A stretch of DNA of 31,040 bases from a virus. The notes under the pieces are model-generated. The model searched no databases, was not told the DNA's origin, and was given only the letters and a program-made list of their open reading frames with translations. A program made the translations under genes and the position numbers. The number at the start of each line of letters is the position of its first letter. Position 1 is the first letter of the stretch. The stretch lies in IMG/VR virus record IMGVR_UViG_3300025132_000182, positions 1 to 31,040 of that record. The stretch is one strand, 5' to 3'. Shown piece by piece: positions 1 to 8,390 of the stretch.

Positions 1-2
1 CC

Positions 3-899
3 ATGCGCGGGTACTCCAGTTTGCGGCGTGTGTACGACCAGTTGCGCGAAGTCAACAACATCCGGACGTTCCAGGCGCAGGGTACGCGGCGTGCAGCCCG
101 CATGCTTGTCACAGCTCGCGGTGTTTTGGACGAAGAGGCAAAGAGCAAGTACGCGCAGGGCCAGGACGGCGAGGTCATCGAGGTCGAGCTGTCAAAGGGC
201 CAAACAATGTCCGAGATTATGCAGCCGATTCCGCACAACCCGGTCCCTGCAGAGCTGGAGCGGTACGCACAGATTGTAGACGAGGACTTCAGCCGGGGTT
301 CTGTCATGGCGCCGTTCAGTCGGGGCCAGGCAACGCAGGCAACAGCCACCGAGATTCAGGCGATGGCTGCCTACACGGCATCAGAGATCGGGAGGATGGC
401 GCGCAGCAGAGACCAGTGCATCACAGCGCTGGCTGCGTGCTATTTGACCATGATTGGTACGTTGTTGGGCGATGACGCAGACATTGTGCGCCTCGAAGAC
501 GAGGTTGTTGCACTGCAGGCAGACGATGTGCTCGGTGATTTCGACCTGTACGCACAGGATTCGGGCAACACACCGATGTCGGAGGCCGCGCGCAAGCAGG
601 AAATCGAGCGGTTGACCCCAATACTGCAGGCTCTTGGTGTGCCAAACGAGGCACTGTTGAACATGCTGGTCCGCACCTTCGAGTTGCCACCGCAGCTCGT
701 TCGTGAAGCAGCGGAAGCGAAGCAGGAAGCCGAAGCAATGATGGCGCAACAGCAAGCCATGGGCGGTCCGCCGGGTTCAGGTGCCGAGATGGCGCCAGGG
801 CCGGGATCTGACACAGCAATGACCGCACCAGAGCTGTCACAGGCTCGGGGCGGCAAGGCGCGCATACAGATGGCGCTGCCTGAAGGGGGCGTAGTCTGA
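3..899 (+). CDS. Portal (head-tail connector) protein, C-terminal part, 5' truncated
   Basis: This is probably the C-terminal 298 residues of the portal, the dodecameric ring at one capsid vertex through which DNA enters and leaves. The frame is open to the window edge, so the ATG at position 3 is only the first in view and the true start lies upstream. Visible are a helical segment rich in Gln, Ala, Thr and Met (residues about 105-140, containing SRGQATQATATEIQAMAAYT), as in podovirus portal stem and clip regions, then a second helical part and a low-complexity Gln/Met/Gly/Pro tail from about residue 235. Position supports the call: zinc-ribbon protein, scaffold and major capsid genes follow directly. 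The stop overlaps the next start by one base (TGATG). The family is inferred from context and composition, not from a complete domain. Confidence 0.75.
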   Translation: MRGYSSLRRVYDQLREVNNIRTFQAQGTRRAARMLVTARGVLDEEAKSKYAQGQDGEVIEVELSKGQTMSEIMQPIPHNPVPAELERYAQIVDEDFSRGSVMAPFSRGQATQATATEIQAMAAYTASEIGRMARSRDQCITALAACYLTMIGTLLGDDADIVRLEDEVVALQADDVLGDFDLYAQDSGNTPMSEAARKQEIERLTPILQALGVPNEALLNMLVRTFELPPQLVREAAEAKQEAEAMMAQQQAMGGPPGSGAEMAPGPGSDTAMTAPELSQARGGKARIQMALPEGGVV

Positions 900-1309
900 T
901 GCCGTTGTACGATTACCACTGCAAGAAGACAGGGCAGCGTACTGAGTACCTGGTCTCCTACGAAAAGCGTGCGTTTTGCCCGTGCGGGTGCGGTGCCATC
1001 CAGTTGATGAGCGCCCCTGCGCGCACAGCGTATCGGTGGGGGGACACTCAGTGGGATGGTCGGTATGACCACGGCCTTGGCACAACATTGCGCGATGCAA
1101 ACCACCGCAAGCAGATCATGCAGGAGCGCGGTTTGCGTGAGCTGCAGGACGGCGAAGTAGAGGCACAAGTTGCGGACATGGAGGCAGATATGGCCACCCA
1201 CGACCGCAACATGGCCACATTCAACAAGCACCGTGCGGAAACCGGCGATGTCGGCTTGGCAATCGCACGCACATTCCCAGCAGAGCAGATGCTGGCGGAG
1301 TCGACATGA
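899..1309 (+). CDS. FmdB-like zinc-ribbon protein
   Basis: A 136-residue protein. Its N terminus, MPLYDYHCKKTGQRTEYLVS, resembles the FmdB-type zinc ribbon (usual pattern MPxYxYxCxxCG...CPxCG). Possible metal ligands are C8, C27, C29 and C31. The usual second Cys of the first knuckle is Thr11, so any zinc site would use the C27-C29-C31 cluster and C8. From about residue 60 the protein is a charged helix (many Glu, Asp, Gln, Met) with coiled-coil character. Its start overlaps the portal stop and its stop overlaps the next start (ATGA), so it belongs to the head operon. The role is unknown; a small accessory or chaperone function in head assembly is inference. Confidence 0.6.
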   Translation: MPLYDYHCKKTGQRTEYLVSYEKRAFCPCGCGAIQLMSAPARTAYRWGDTQWDGRYDHGLGTTLRDANHRKQIMQERGLRELQDGEVEAQVADMEADMATHDRNMATFNKHRAETGDVGLAIARTFPAEQMLAEST

Positions 1310-1797
1310 ACGAAACAGAAGCACAAGCCCGCGTCACGGAGTTGGGCATGGCTGAAGACCAGCAGATGAACGATATTTTCATGAACGCTGCCCCAAGGGG
1401 CAGGTTCGGAGAGCAGTCCATGAACGGGCTGATCAACGCGTTCAACGATGTGCTCGACGCCATGGGCATTGTCGACCCCTTCCCACCAGTCGACGACGGA
1501 ATGTCTACATTCCCTCCTGACCTAGTACGCGGACTGGCAATGGTTGCGGACGCAGCTACCACTGCGGGAATGCCGAGCCCGGTCAACCTGGACAACGTGA
1601 AGGACGACACGGATGTCGACATCCTTGCCGGCAAACTTGCGGCCCTTGCATCCAACGAACAGTTCGTCACCGCCATGGCTGAGTCTGTGGGCGGAGAAGA
1701 AGAAATGGAGGAGGAGGTTGTAGAGGCCCCCCTCCTTGGCGAAGCGCCAGCAACAACAACCGAGGACAACGAGGCGTTGTTCATGGACCGAGCATAG
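1306..1797 (+). CDS. Acidic head-region protein, unknown function
   Basis: A 163-residue strongly acidic protein with no family I recognise. It has a helical N-terminal half, a Pro-rich loop around residues 58-72 (DPFPPVDDGMSTFPP), and an extremely acidic stretch (GGEEEMEEEVVE) near residues 129-140. It is translationally coupled to the zinc-ribbon gene by an ATGA overlap and ends 14 bp before the scaffold gene. Its position between portal and scaffold, and its acidity, would suit a head-assembly accessory protein, but nothing in the sequence proves that. Confidence 0.6.
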   Translation: MNETEAQARVTELGMAEDQQMNDIFMNAAPRGRFGEQSMNGLINAFNDVLDAMGIVDPFPPVDDGMSTFPPDLVRGLAMVADAATTAGMPSPVNLDNVKDDTDVDILAGKLAALASNEQFVTAMAESVGGEEEMEEEVVEAPLLGEAPATTTEDNEALFMDRA

Positions 1798-1811
1798 CTC
1801 AGGGAGTTTGA

Positions 1812-2654
1812 ATGAGTGGAGTAGACGAGCAAGCAACAGAAGCGGCACCCGAGGCAGCGCCTGCTGCAGAGCCTGCAGAGGCGGAGGTCGCTGCACCGGC
1901 AGAAACACCGAAGCGTTCGTGGCAGGAGCGGATCGATGACGTCCTGGAGCGCAACACGAAAGCTCAGGACTCGCGACCCGAGCCGGAGCCCGAGCCAGAA
2001 GACGATGCCGAACCAGACCAGAAGGTCGCGTGGGACGACGTAATCACAAAGCAGCCTGCCGATGTGCAGAAGCTCATGCGTCAGTTGCGCGCGGAGTCGA
2101 CGCGTCGGTTCCAGGAAGCGTCGACACTGCGCAAGCAGGCAGAGGCAGAGAAGGCTGCACTGTTCGACAGTCCGATGTTTCAACAGCTGCAGCAGATGGC
2201 ATCGCAGGATGCGAACATCGATCCGTTCGACCCCAAAAGTGTAGACGCCTACATCGAGAAGAAGGTGGCCGAGCGATTGCAGTCTGTACTGCAGCCTGTG
2301 CACCAGGCGCACCGACAAGCTGAAGCCACCCAGCGCTACGAACAGTTCATGGATACGCACCCCGACTTGAAGTCGGACAAGCAGTTGCGACACGCGGTTG
2401 CAGGCGAGCTGCGCAACAACGAAGCAATGACGTTGGAGCAAGCGTACCTTGTTGTGCGCGGACGAGGCGCATTGCAGCAGCAGAAGAAAAGCCAGGCTCG
2501 CCAGGTAGCAGAACGGCGCGCTGCCCGTGCAGCTGCACTGAAGGTATCGGCTCCTCCGTCTCGCGCCAACGCTCGCGGCAAGGTCGACACGGAAGGTCGC
2601 AACGCGTGGGACATTTACCAAGCATTGCAACGCTTGCAGAAACCAGGACAATGA
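1812..2654 (+). CDS. Capsid scaffolding protein
   Basis: Scaffolding proteins direct shell assembly inside the procapsid and leave before DNA fills the head. This 280-residue protein has the expected build: an Ala/Pro/Glu-rich disordered N terminus (about 1-70, with a Glu-Pro run), a long charged helical middle (about 80-165, with many Gln, Lys and Glu), and a basic C-terminal third (about 205-255) rich in Arg, Lys and Ala that could contact the shell. It lies directly before the major capsid gene, the classic position. AGGGAG at 1801-1806 is a good ribosome binding site for the ATG at 1812. The call rests on composition, length and synteny, since scaffold sequences are poorly conserved. Confidence 0.8.
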   Translation: MSGVDEQATEAAPEAAPAAEPAEAEVAAPAETPKRSWQERIDDVLERNTKAQDSRPEPEPEPEDDAEPDQKVAWDDVITKQPADVQKLMRQLRAESTRRFQEASTLRKQAEAEKAALFDSPMFQQLQQMASQDANIDPFDPKSVDAYIEKKVAERLQSVLQPVHQAHRQAEATQRYEQFMDTHPDLKSDKQLRHAVAGELRNNEAMTLEQAYLVVRGRGALQQQKKSQARQVAERRAARAAALKVSAPPSRANARGKVDTEGRNAWDIYQALQRLQKPGQ

Positions 2655-2752
2655 CCTACGATAGCAGTGCGAACCCGGCTGGACGGACACGTCGCATTGC
2701 CCCCGCGTAGCGGACACGGCCCCAAACCTCATCAACCTTTCGGAGAAACGAC
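2655..2752. other. 98-bp gap before the capsid gene
   Basis: No open frame fits between the scaffold stop and the capsid start. The stretch contains GATAGCAGTG at 2660-2669, the reverse complement of CACTGCTATC found in the rightward early promoter at 29531-29540. A purine-rich ribosome binding site (CGGAGAA) precedes the capsid ATG. No convincing sigma70 promoter and no hairpin followed by a T run was seen. Confidence 0.4.
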
Positions 2753-3757
2753 ATGGCAATCCAGCCGGATATCCTCGCGTCGACGCTGCGCATCCTGCGC
2801 GACAAGTACGTCGACAACACGTTCAAGAGCATTCCTCTTGTCGAAAACATGCAGAACCTCGGCCTTATCGAACAGGTCGACGGCGGAAGCAAGATCAATC
2901 ATCCTGTCGTACTGACAGACCACAGCTCACTGACCCAGCTCTCGTCGGGCTACGAATCAGTGAACCTCGCTGTCAAGGACCCCCTTCGCACAGCCGAGCA
3001 CAACTGGTGTGACTTCGTTGCTCCCATCGTGCTGACGCGCAAGGAAGAGCTGACCAACAAGGGCGAGCGCGCCAAGGTTCGTATCCTTGAAGCCCGCCTG
3101 AAGCAGACCATGGGCATGGTCAAGCGCGAGATCGAGAAGCAGCTGATCGCTGGTTCGTCGAGCGTGCTCACCGAACTTGAATCGCTCAACGGCATCGGCA
3201 CCAACACCGGTTGGTTCGAAGAGGGCGACTTCGGGGCCGGTACGCAGAACAACATCGTCGGCGGCATTGCCAAGGCAGACTTCCCGACCAGCTGGAACAA
3301 CCAGGTGCAGGACGGCAGCTTCGCAGCAAACGGCCTGAAGAAGATGCAGCAGCTCATCATCGACGTGCAGCAGTACGCACCCGAAGGTGACGTTGACCTC
3401 ATCCTCGCCAGCCCCATCAGCTACGGTCTGTACAAGGATCAACTGCAGCAGCTTGAACGGTACGTCAGTGCCACCGAGCAGCGCAACATGAGCGGTCGCC
3501 TCGGCCTGGAGTTCAACGGCGCACGTATGTACGTCGAGCCCAACCTCTCGGTCAGCAGCGGCGGAAACGCCCTGTCCATGTACTTCCTGAACAGCCAGCT
3601 GTTCTCGATCTACTTTGACAAGGACGCCTACTTCGAGGTCTCTCCAATGGAGAAGGTCTCTGGCTACCTTGCCATGGCATGCGAGGTCATGTGCCGGATG
3701 CAGATCTGCTCCAGCAACCTCTCGGGCCACGGCATCCTCGTGAACGCGGAGACCTGA
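2753..3757 (+). CDS. Major capsid protein
   Basis: A 334-residue protein, the expected length for an HK97-fold shell subunit without a large N-terminal delta domain. It starts with an N-terminal helix (MAIQPDILASTLRILRDKYV), then a strand/loop region (residues 50-80), a long helix rich in charged residues (about 95-130, like the spine helix), and a C-terminal mixed region with WVEP-like strands (MYVEPNLSVSSGG) and the SMYFLNSQLFSIYFD segment typical of phage capsid proteins. The gene follows the scaffold and precedes a decoration-like gene. Codons are strongly biased to C- and G-ending forms, as expected for a highly expressed gene. The start follows CGGAGAAACGAC. The fold assignment is inferred; the capsid role is well supported by synteny. 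Confidence 0.88.
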   Translation: MAIQPDILASTLRILRDKYVDNTFKSIPLVENMQNLGLIEQVDGGSKINHPVVLTDHSSLTQLSSGYESVNLAVKDPLRTAEHNWCDFVAPIVLTRKEELTNKGERAKVRILEARLKQTMGMVKREIEKQLIAGSSSVLTELESLNGIGTNTGWFEEGDFGAGTQNNIVGGIAKADFPTSWNNQVQDGSFAANGLKKMQQLIIDVQQYAPEGDVDLILASPISYGLYKDQLQQLERYVSATEQRNMSGRLGLEFNGARMYVEPNLSVSSGGNALSMYFLNSQLFSIYFDKDAYFEVSPMEKVSGYLAMACEVMCRMQICSSNLSGHGILVNAET

Positions 3758-3759
3758 TC

Positions 3760-4212
3760 ATGGCAACCAACGACCTTCTTCAGCGGCTTGACACAGCTGC
3801 CCTTACCACGGGTTCGTCTGACGCAGCCTCCGACCGCCGACGGACTGAAAAGTTCATCGCAGCCGGTGCGATTGCAGCCAACGACCTTGTGTCTTTCGAC
3901 CTGTCGCAGACAGCTGACTCCGACAAGATGCTTAAAGTTGTCGGCGCCGACAGCGGCACTGCAACGGCAAGCATTGCGATCGGTGCTGCACTGGGCGCTG
4001 CGGCAGCCGGTGACATTGTTGAGGTGATCGTTCGCGGTCTCGCAACTGTCGCCATCGACGGATCAGGTACTGCAGTAGCTGCAGGTGACGGCCTTGTTCT
4101 TTCGGGAGCCAAGCTCGTGAAGGATGTAGCAGGCGAAGCGGTGGTCGCTCAGTCGGTAGGCGCAGTGTCCAGCGATACTACTGGCAAGGTGTACTTCATC
4201 AACCGCTTCTGA
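3760..4212 (+). CDS. Head decoration-like protein
   Basis: The start is taken at ATG 3760, two bases after the capsid stop, because an in-frame ATG at 3679 lies inside the capsid gene. The 150-residue product is small, Ala/Gly/Val-rich and strand-forming, with features of the phage decoration or DUF2190-type fold: IAAGAIAANDLVSFDL, a central GDIVEVIVRGLATVAIDG strand pair, and AAGDGLVLSG. Such proteins sit on the shell surface and stabilise it. GGAG 8 bp before the start supports translation. Next comes a 112-bp structured gap before the adaptor gene. Decoration function is inferred from fold-like pattern and position. Confidence 0.65.
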   Translation: MATNDLLQRLDTAALTTGSSDAASDRRRTEKFIAAGAIAANDLVSFDLSQTADSDKMLKVVGADSGTATASIAIGAALGAAAAGDIVEVIVRGLATVAIDGSGTAVAAGDGLVLSGAKLVKDVAGEAVVAQSVGAVSSDTTGKVYFINRF

Positions 4213-4324
4213 TCCCTGACGCTTTCCCCTCGGGCGCACTGTTGTGTAGCTCCTTCAGCCGGATGCTCGTCCTGGCTATACCCCCCAAGGTTCCTGAGGG
4301 GGAGGCGTCTCCTTCGGAGTCCAC
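4213..4324 (+). promoter_or_regulatory. Structured leader with three hairpins before the adaptor gene
   Basis: This gap has no gene I can support. In RNA form it can fold three consecutive hairpins. 4257-4277 pairs AGCCGG with CTGGCT, including one G-T pair. 4281-4302 pairs CCCCC with GGGGG and AGG with CCT. 4309-4319 pairs CTCC with GGAG around a TTC loop. The last hairpin encloses the GGAG (4316-4319) that is the ribosome binding site for the ATG at 4325, so translation of the adaptor may be limited by structure. No T run follows any hairpin, so an intrinsic terminator is unlikely. An RNA-processing or translational-control role is inference. Confidence 0.4.
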
Positions 4325-5611
4325 ATGTCCGCGACTGACCTCAAAGCCCTGCGCGAGTACGTTGCCAACGTGCTGGACTACGATCCGACCAACCCCACAT
4401 ACAAAACACAGGTCGACCGACTGCTGAACGAAGCAGACCGGCGCATCTGTACCGAGAAGCTGTACACGTTTGCTCAGGTCATCTCAGACCTGACGGTCTA
4501 CGCAGACAAGTCTGTGACCGTCGCAATCGGCTCGGGCGGCAGCATCACGGGCGCAGCCGGTACGTTCGAATCGTACATGGCTGGGCACATCATCGACATC
4601 GGCGGCACTGAGTATCAGATTGCCTGGGTGTCGACCGATCAACAAGCCTACCTGACCACTGAACCCGCGACAGCTTCGAGCCAAACAGCCACCGTGCTGC
4701 AGCGCTACGTGTTCCTGCCACAGGAGTGCGTCCAAGTCGTAGGCCTGGCGCGTCGGTCGCAAGCAATCACGCCAACCAACCCCGGTCAGCTCTCGCCCAT
4801 CACCCAGTACGAAGACGAGTGGAACAACTTGCCGATGGGGGAGACCGGCATCCCCGAGACATTCGTGCCAGCCAACCCGGTTGGCGTCAGGGCTCCACGC
4901 ATCGGAGTCACGACAAGCACTGCAACCGCAAGCAGCCAAGGTGTTCGCACGATCGAGGTAGGTGTTGTCCACCAGTTCGCCACGTACATCAGTTCTGTTG
5001 CAGACATCCAAACAGTCTCACTGACCAACACGCAACAGCTGCAAGTGACACCCGTATCAGCCCTCGGCAACACCACCGGACTGTACCGGCGCGTGTACTT
5101 GCGGGCGCCCAATCACGGCCTCGACGACTGGCGCCCCGCGCTTGCTGTCTCGGGTGGAGCTCCAGTCAGTTTAGATCCGTCGTCTACAGGCGTAGTCAAT
5201 GTGCAGTCCAGCTTGACACACCTGCAGTCAGAAACGTACTACGTCGAGGCTCGCCTCGTTGCTCCCACCGGTACGTGCGACCGGATCCGACTGTACCCTC
5301 GGCAGTCGACAACGATGACACTGCAGCTGCGCTACCTGGCAGACCATCGACCAATGGTGGAGGACAACGATACCTCCATCATCCCAGCCGCACACCGCAT
5401 GCTGATTGCGTACCGCGCCCTGTACGAGGTGTTGGTCAAGCACAACAACCCGAGCCTCGCTGAACTGTACCGCAAGCGCTACGACACCGGCCTGTTGCAG
5501 CTCGAAAGACGCTATCTGTCGCAGCCAAGCCGCCGCCTGGTCAAAGGCTACATGTCGCCGTTCGGAGAGCCTGACGGGCCATATCGGCGCCGCAAACTGG
5601 TGCGACTGTGA
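4325..5611 (+). CDS. Head-tail adaptor (tail tubular A-like) protein
   Basis: A 428-residue protein between decoration and nozzle genes, where podoviruses encode the adaptor ring joining portal to nozzle. The N terminus (residues 1-45, ALREYVANVLDYDPTNP then QVDRLLNEADRRI) and the C terminus (about 345-428, AAHRMLIAYRALYEVLVKHN then ELYRKRYDTGLLQLERRYLS) are helical and look like the adaptor core. Between them, about residues 55-335, is a Thr/Val/Ser-rich beta region that could be one or two inserted domains. T7 gp11 has 196 residues and P22 gp4 166, so this protein is about twice the usual size and the excess lies in the insertion. The start follows GGAG inside a hairpin, and the stop overlaps the next GTG start. 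Confidence 0.72.
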   Translation: MSATDLKALREYVANVLDYDPTNPTYKTQVDRLLNEADRRICTEKLYTFAQVISDLTVYADKSVTVAIGSGGSITGAAGTFESYMAGHIIDIGGTEYQIAWVSTDQQAYLTTEPATASSQTATVLQRYVFLPQECVQVVGLARRSQAITPTNPGQLSPITQYEDEWNNLPMGETGIPETFVPANPVGVRAPRIGVTTSTATASSQGVRTIEVGVVHQFATYISSVADIQTVSLTNTQQLQVTPVSALGNTTGLYRRVYLRAPNHGLDDWRPALAVSGGAPVSLDPSSTGVVNVQSSLTHLQSETYYVEARLVAPTGTCDRIRLYPRQSTTMTLQLRYLADHRPMVEDNDTSIIPAAHRMLIAYRALYEVLVKHNNPSLAELYRKRYDTGLLQLERRYLSQPSRRLVKGYMSPFGEPDGPYRRRKLVRL

Positions 5612-7737
5612 AGGGCGCCATCCTCCACGGCGACGGCATTGGAGGGCTGCACGAGCGTCAGCCCCAGCCGCTGTCAGGAGCCAGCAAGGCGATCAACCTC
5701 ACCGTCGATCAGCGCACGATGGGGTGGACTACGCGCGTTGGCTACGAGGCGTACCGGGTGGACACCACCGCAGGTTTCGCACCGTACACATCGACCGATC
5801 GGATAGACAGTCTGTTCGTGTTCCAAGAGCAACCGGGCAGCATGCGCCATGTGATCTTGTTCGAGTCAGCCGGTACGTTGTACTTGCAGCACGAAACGGG
5901 CGGGTCAGTTGTTTTGTTTCAGCTGGCTTCAGATAGAGCAGTGCCGTCTGCGTCAACAGCTTGCTCGCAGTACACGGTTGTTGCGGGCGGTGTATTGATC
6001 ACCAACGGCTTCGACGCTCCGCTGTTCGTGCGCCCCTGGCCGTTGCCGACGCCAGCCACGGGTCGCAGCAACTGTACGCGTTCGTTCGGAGCGCCGACTG
6101 CTGGTCCTCCAACTGTGTTCCGTGTGCGCTCAGATATTCAAGGCAGTACGACCACAGTTCCTGCAGGTGCAACAATGCTGTGGATTGCCAACCACAGTCA
6201 GTCTATGCCCTCGTGGACGGCGAAGCAGTTTGGTCTCGGGTATTCGCGTGACAAGGGTTCAGGCTCCAGTGCTGAACCGCGTGACATGGAGTTTGCGTGG
6301 CAGGTTTCGTATGTCACTGACACTGGGTCTGAGGGCATGCTGTCTCCCGTGGCAAAAGCGACGTGGAGCACGCAAGGTGAAAGCCGGTACCAAATGGCCT
6401 GCATGTTGGAGGTGCCCCCCGGTCCCTTCGGGACTGTCGCCCGCAGGATTTATCGTTCACGCAACTACTCCGAAGACACAAATATCGAGGGTCAGGCGGA
6501 GCGGTATTTTGTGTACGAGCTGACCAACAATGCGGAGTCGTTGGTACTGGACGGCTACGTGCGGGCATCGCTTGGGGCGCTTGCTCCGCAAGCAGCGAGC
6601 ATGATTGCGTTTCCGGCTGCGGCTGCGCGGTTCGCAACAATGTTCAACGGGCGGTGTTGGCTCGACGGTGGGTACAACGACTCGCGTGCAGTGTACTACT
6701 CCGAGATTGGAAAGCCCGAGCAGTTTGCTGCAGACGGCTACCTCACGCTGCGGGGAGACGCTGGCAGCATCACCGGCTTGTACCCGTACTACGGCGTGTT
6801 GCTTGTGTGGCGCGAGGATGGGGTAGACGCCATCATCCCCAACGACTCGGGCGGCTTCCGTGTGTTGCCAATCACAAAAGGCGTGCAGTGTGTAGCCCCA
6901 AACAGCGCAGACGAGGTGCCCGATCACGGCATCATGTTTGCCGCCTCTGACGGGGTGTACCTCGTGAGCGGTGCAGTTGCAGACGGTGCAGTCGTCAGCG
7001 TAAAACGCGTCAGCGACCACATCATGGACACTTGGGCCAGGGTCACGCAAGAGTGTTTGTCCCGAGCTGTCGGTCGGTACTGCCCGCTGTTTCGCGAGTA
7101 CCACCTGTACGTCCCAGCAGATGGCGACGACCGCCCCTCGTTGGGCCTGGTGTACCACATTGACAAGCAGGCTTGGACTGTACGTGAAGGCTTCCCAGTC
7201 GGGGCGTTAGATCGATTGCCTACAGGGAATCTCGTGTTTGGAATCAACGACCCCACTACTGAGAAGGGGCTGTTCGTCATCTCCTCGCGCCGCACAACAG
7301 GTCGCCGCCTTCAGGGCGAAAACAACTACGTCGACGGGCCAGCGCCTACCTCCCGGTGGAAGTCACCCTGGCTGTCCATGACCTCTCCACAGGCCAAGAA
7401 GCAGGTACAGTACGTCACGGTGTGGGTGCAGACAACAGGCACAGTGCCCGTCACAGTGCGTGTTTACAAAGACTGGGAGCGCACGTTTTACAGTGAGCGG
7501 TCCTACGAAGCGCAGCCTGCTGACGCCGTGCAGATGCCGGTGCTCGACACGGTAGTCCTCGACTCGGGTGCGACTTGGGACAGGCAACAGGCTGTGCCGC
7601 TGCGTGTAGCTGTGGCTACGCAATCGTGCAGCTGGTTTGCTTTCGAGATTGAAACTGCTGACGACCTGACGTTGGTAGGCTGGTCGGTCGACTACCAAGA
7701 GCGGGGCACGATGACGATCGAGGGGAGGCGCGCATGA
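5608..7737 (+). CDS. Tail nozzle (tail tubular B-like) protein
   Basis: A 709-residue protein likely to form the hexameric nozzle below the adaptor, comparable to T7 gp12 (794 residues) and P22 gp10. It has repeated strand-rich blocks of propeller type, for example TAKQFGLGYSRDKG, MFNGRCWLDGGYNDSRAVYYSE, the segment GSITGLYPYYGVLLVWREDG (a pattern common in phage nozzle proteins), and HGIMFAASDGVYLVSG. The C-terminal 120 residues form another strand-rich domain. The chosen start is GTG 5608, because GTGA overlaps the adaptor stop and the reading frame immediately downstream fits the family; the next in-frame Met is about 37 residues in. ATGA links it to the next gene. Confidence 0.8.
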   Translation: MKGAILHGDGIGGLHERQPQPLSGASKAINLTVDQRTMGWTTRVGYEAYRVDTTAGFAPYTSTDRIDSLFVFQEQPGSMRHVILFESAGTLYLQHETGGSVVLFQLASDRAVPSASTACSQYTVVAGGVLITNGFDAPLFVRPWPLPTPATGRSNCTRSFGAPTAGPPTVFRVRSDIQGSTTTVPAGATMLWIANHSQSMPSWTAKQFGLGYSRDKGSGSSAEPRDMEFAWQVSYVTDTGSEGMLSPVAKATWSTQGESRYQMACMLEVPPGPFGTVARRIYRSRNYSEDTNIEGQAERYFVYELTNNAESLVLDGYVRASLGALAPQAASMIAFPAAAARFATMFNGRCWLDGGYNDSRAVYYSEIGKPEQFAADGYLTLRGDAGSITGLYPYYGVLLVWREDGVDAIIPNDSGGFRVLPITKGVQCVAPNSADEVPDHGIMFAASDGVYLVSGAVADGAVVSVKRVSDHIMDTWARVTQECLSRAVGRYCPLFREYHLYVPADGDDRPSLGLVYHIDKQAWTVREGFPVGALDRLPTGNLVFGINDPTTEKGLFVISSRRTTGRRLQGENNYVDGPAPTSRWKSPWLSMTSPQAKKQVQYVTVWVQTTGTVPVTVRVYKDWERTFYSERSYEAQPADAVQMPVLDTVVLDSGATWDRQQAVPLRVAVATQSCSWFAFEIETADDLTLVGWSVDYQERGTMTIEGRRA

Positions 7738-8390
7738 AGCGGTGGACAACGCACCAGCCTCGCGCCAACCAGACGTTGGATGCCGACCAGTTCAATGCCG
7801 AGCAGGTTGCCCACCGTGGCAGCATTGCCTCTCTGGACCGCACCCAGTTGCCGGCCTTGTCCGCCACAAGCCAGTTCGTGTCCGAGGCGCTGCACAAGTT
7901 TTGGCTGACCCGCGTAGGCGAGCAAACAGCGGTAGTTGGTACTGCCGTTGCCGACGCAATGTGGCGCAGCATGACCAGCAGGAACTACTCGGGCCAGGCC
8001 GTCAGTTGCAATGGGGCGTCAACTTTGAAGTTGTCGGGTCACAAGGGTGGCATGACATACATCGAGTGGTCGGGCACCGCGTTTACCAGCGGGCTTGCCT
8101 CGATGACCTACGAGTCAACTACGCCGCAGATTTTTGACAAGCACCTCCGCATGCGCATTGTCGTCGGAGGCATTGTCGTTGCTGAGAGTGCGGGCACCAT
8201 GCAGGGCACGGAGAGTTTTCGGATCTTCGGAAACGTGGTGCTGCCCCCAGGAGACCATGATGTGCAGCTGGAAGTAATCGGGCAGGCTGAAGGTACAGAC
8301 GGCCCGTTGTCAACGCATGTGGGCTCCAAGACCATCATGCTGTATCATGTCGTCAACAGCCTATTCTTTGCCTTCGCGAGGTACAGATGA
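7734..8390 (+). CDS. Tail protein A of a three-gene beta-rich series
   Basis: A 218-residue protein of unknown family. The N-terminal 45 residues (QTLDADQFNAEQVAHRGSIA) look like a short helical adaptor, and the rest is beta-rich (KHLRMRIVVGGIVVAESAGT, VVLPPGDHDVQLEVIGQAEG), like a small sandwich domain that could bind a surface or a partner. It overlaps the nozzle gene by ATGA and the next tail gene by ATGA, so it belongs to the tail module. Its N terminus shares a pattern with the next two proteins. Tail-tip or fibre-adaptor function is inferred from position and composition only. Confidence 0.6.
   Translation: MKRWTTHQPRANQTLDADQFNAEQVAHRGSIASLDRTQLPALSATSQFVSEALHKFWLTRVGEQTAVVGTAVADAMWRSMTSRNYSGQAVSCNGASTLKLSGHKGGMTYIEWSGTAFTSGLASMTYESTTPQIFDKHLRMRIVVGGIVVAESAGTMQGTESFRIFGNVVLPPGDHDVQLEVIGQAEGTDGPLSTHVGSKTIMLYHVVNSLFFAFARYR

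Noticed and set aside
1221-2759. 512-residue open frame on the minus strand opposite the acidic-protein and scaffold genes
   Set aside because: It is a composition-driven shadow: Cys/Leu/Arg-rich, low complexity, no ribosome binding site, and fully opposite to well-supported coupled genes.
3679-3759. Longer start for the decoration-like gene
   Set aside because: It would overlap the capsid gene by 79 bp; the ATG at 3760 has its own ribosome binding site and the expected N terminus.
4281-4302. Intrinsic terminator after the decoration gene
   Set aside because: The GC-rich stem is not followed by a T run, and downstream structural genes must be transcribed.
4247-4320. Possible tRNA in the 112-bp gap (TAGCTC-like start)
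   Set aside because: The D-arm and acceptor stems do not pair and there is no proper T-arm; the region is better explained as separate hairpins.
4726-5463. 245-residue alternative frame inside the adaptor gene
   Set aside because: It is Arg/Pro/Ser-biased, has no ribosome binding site, and the adaptor frame is coupled to both neighbours.
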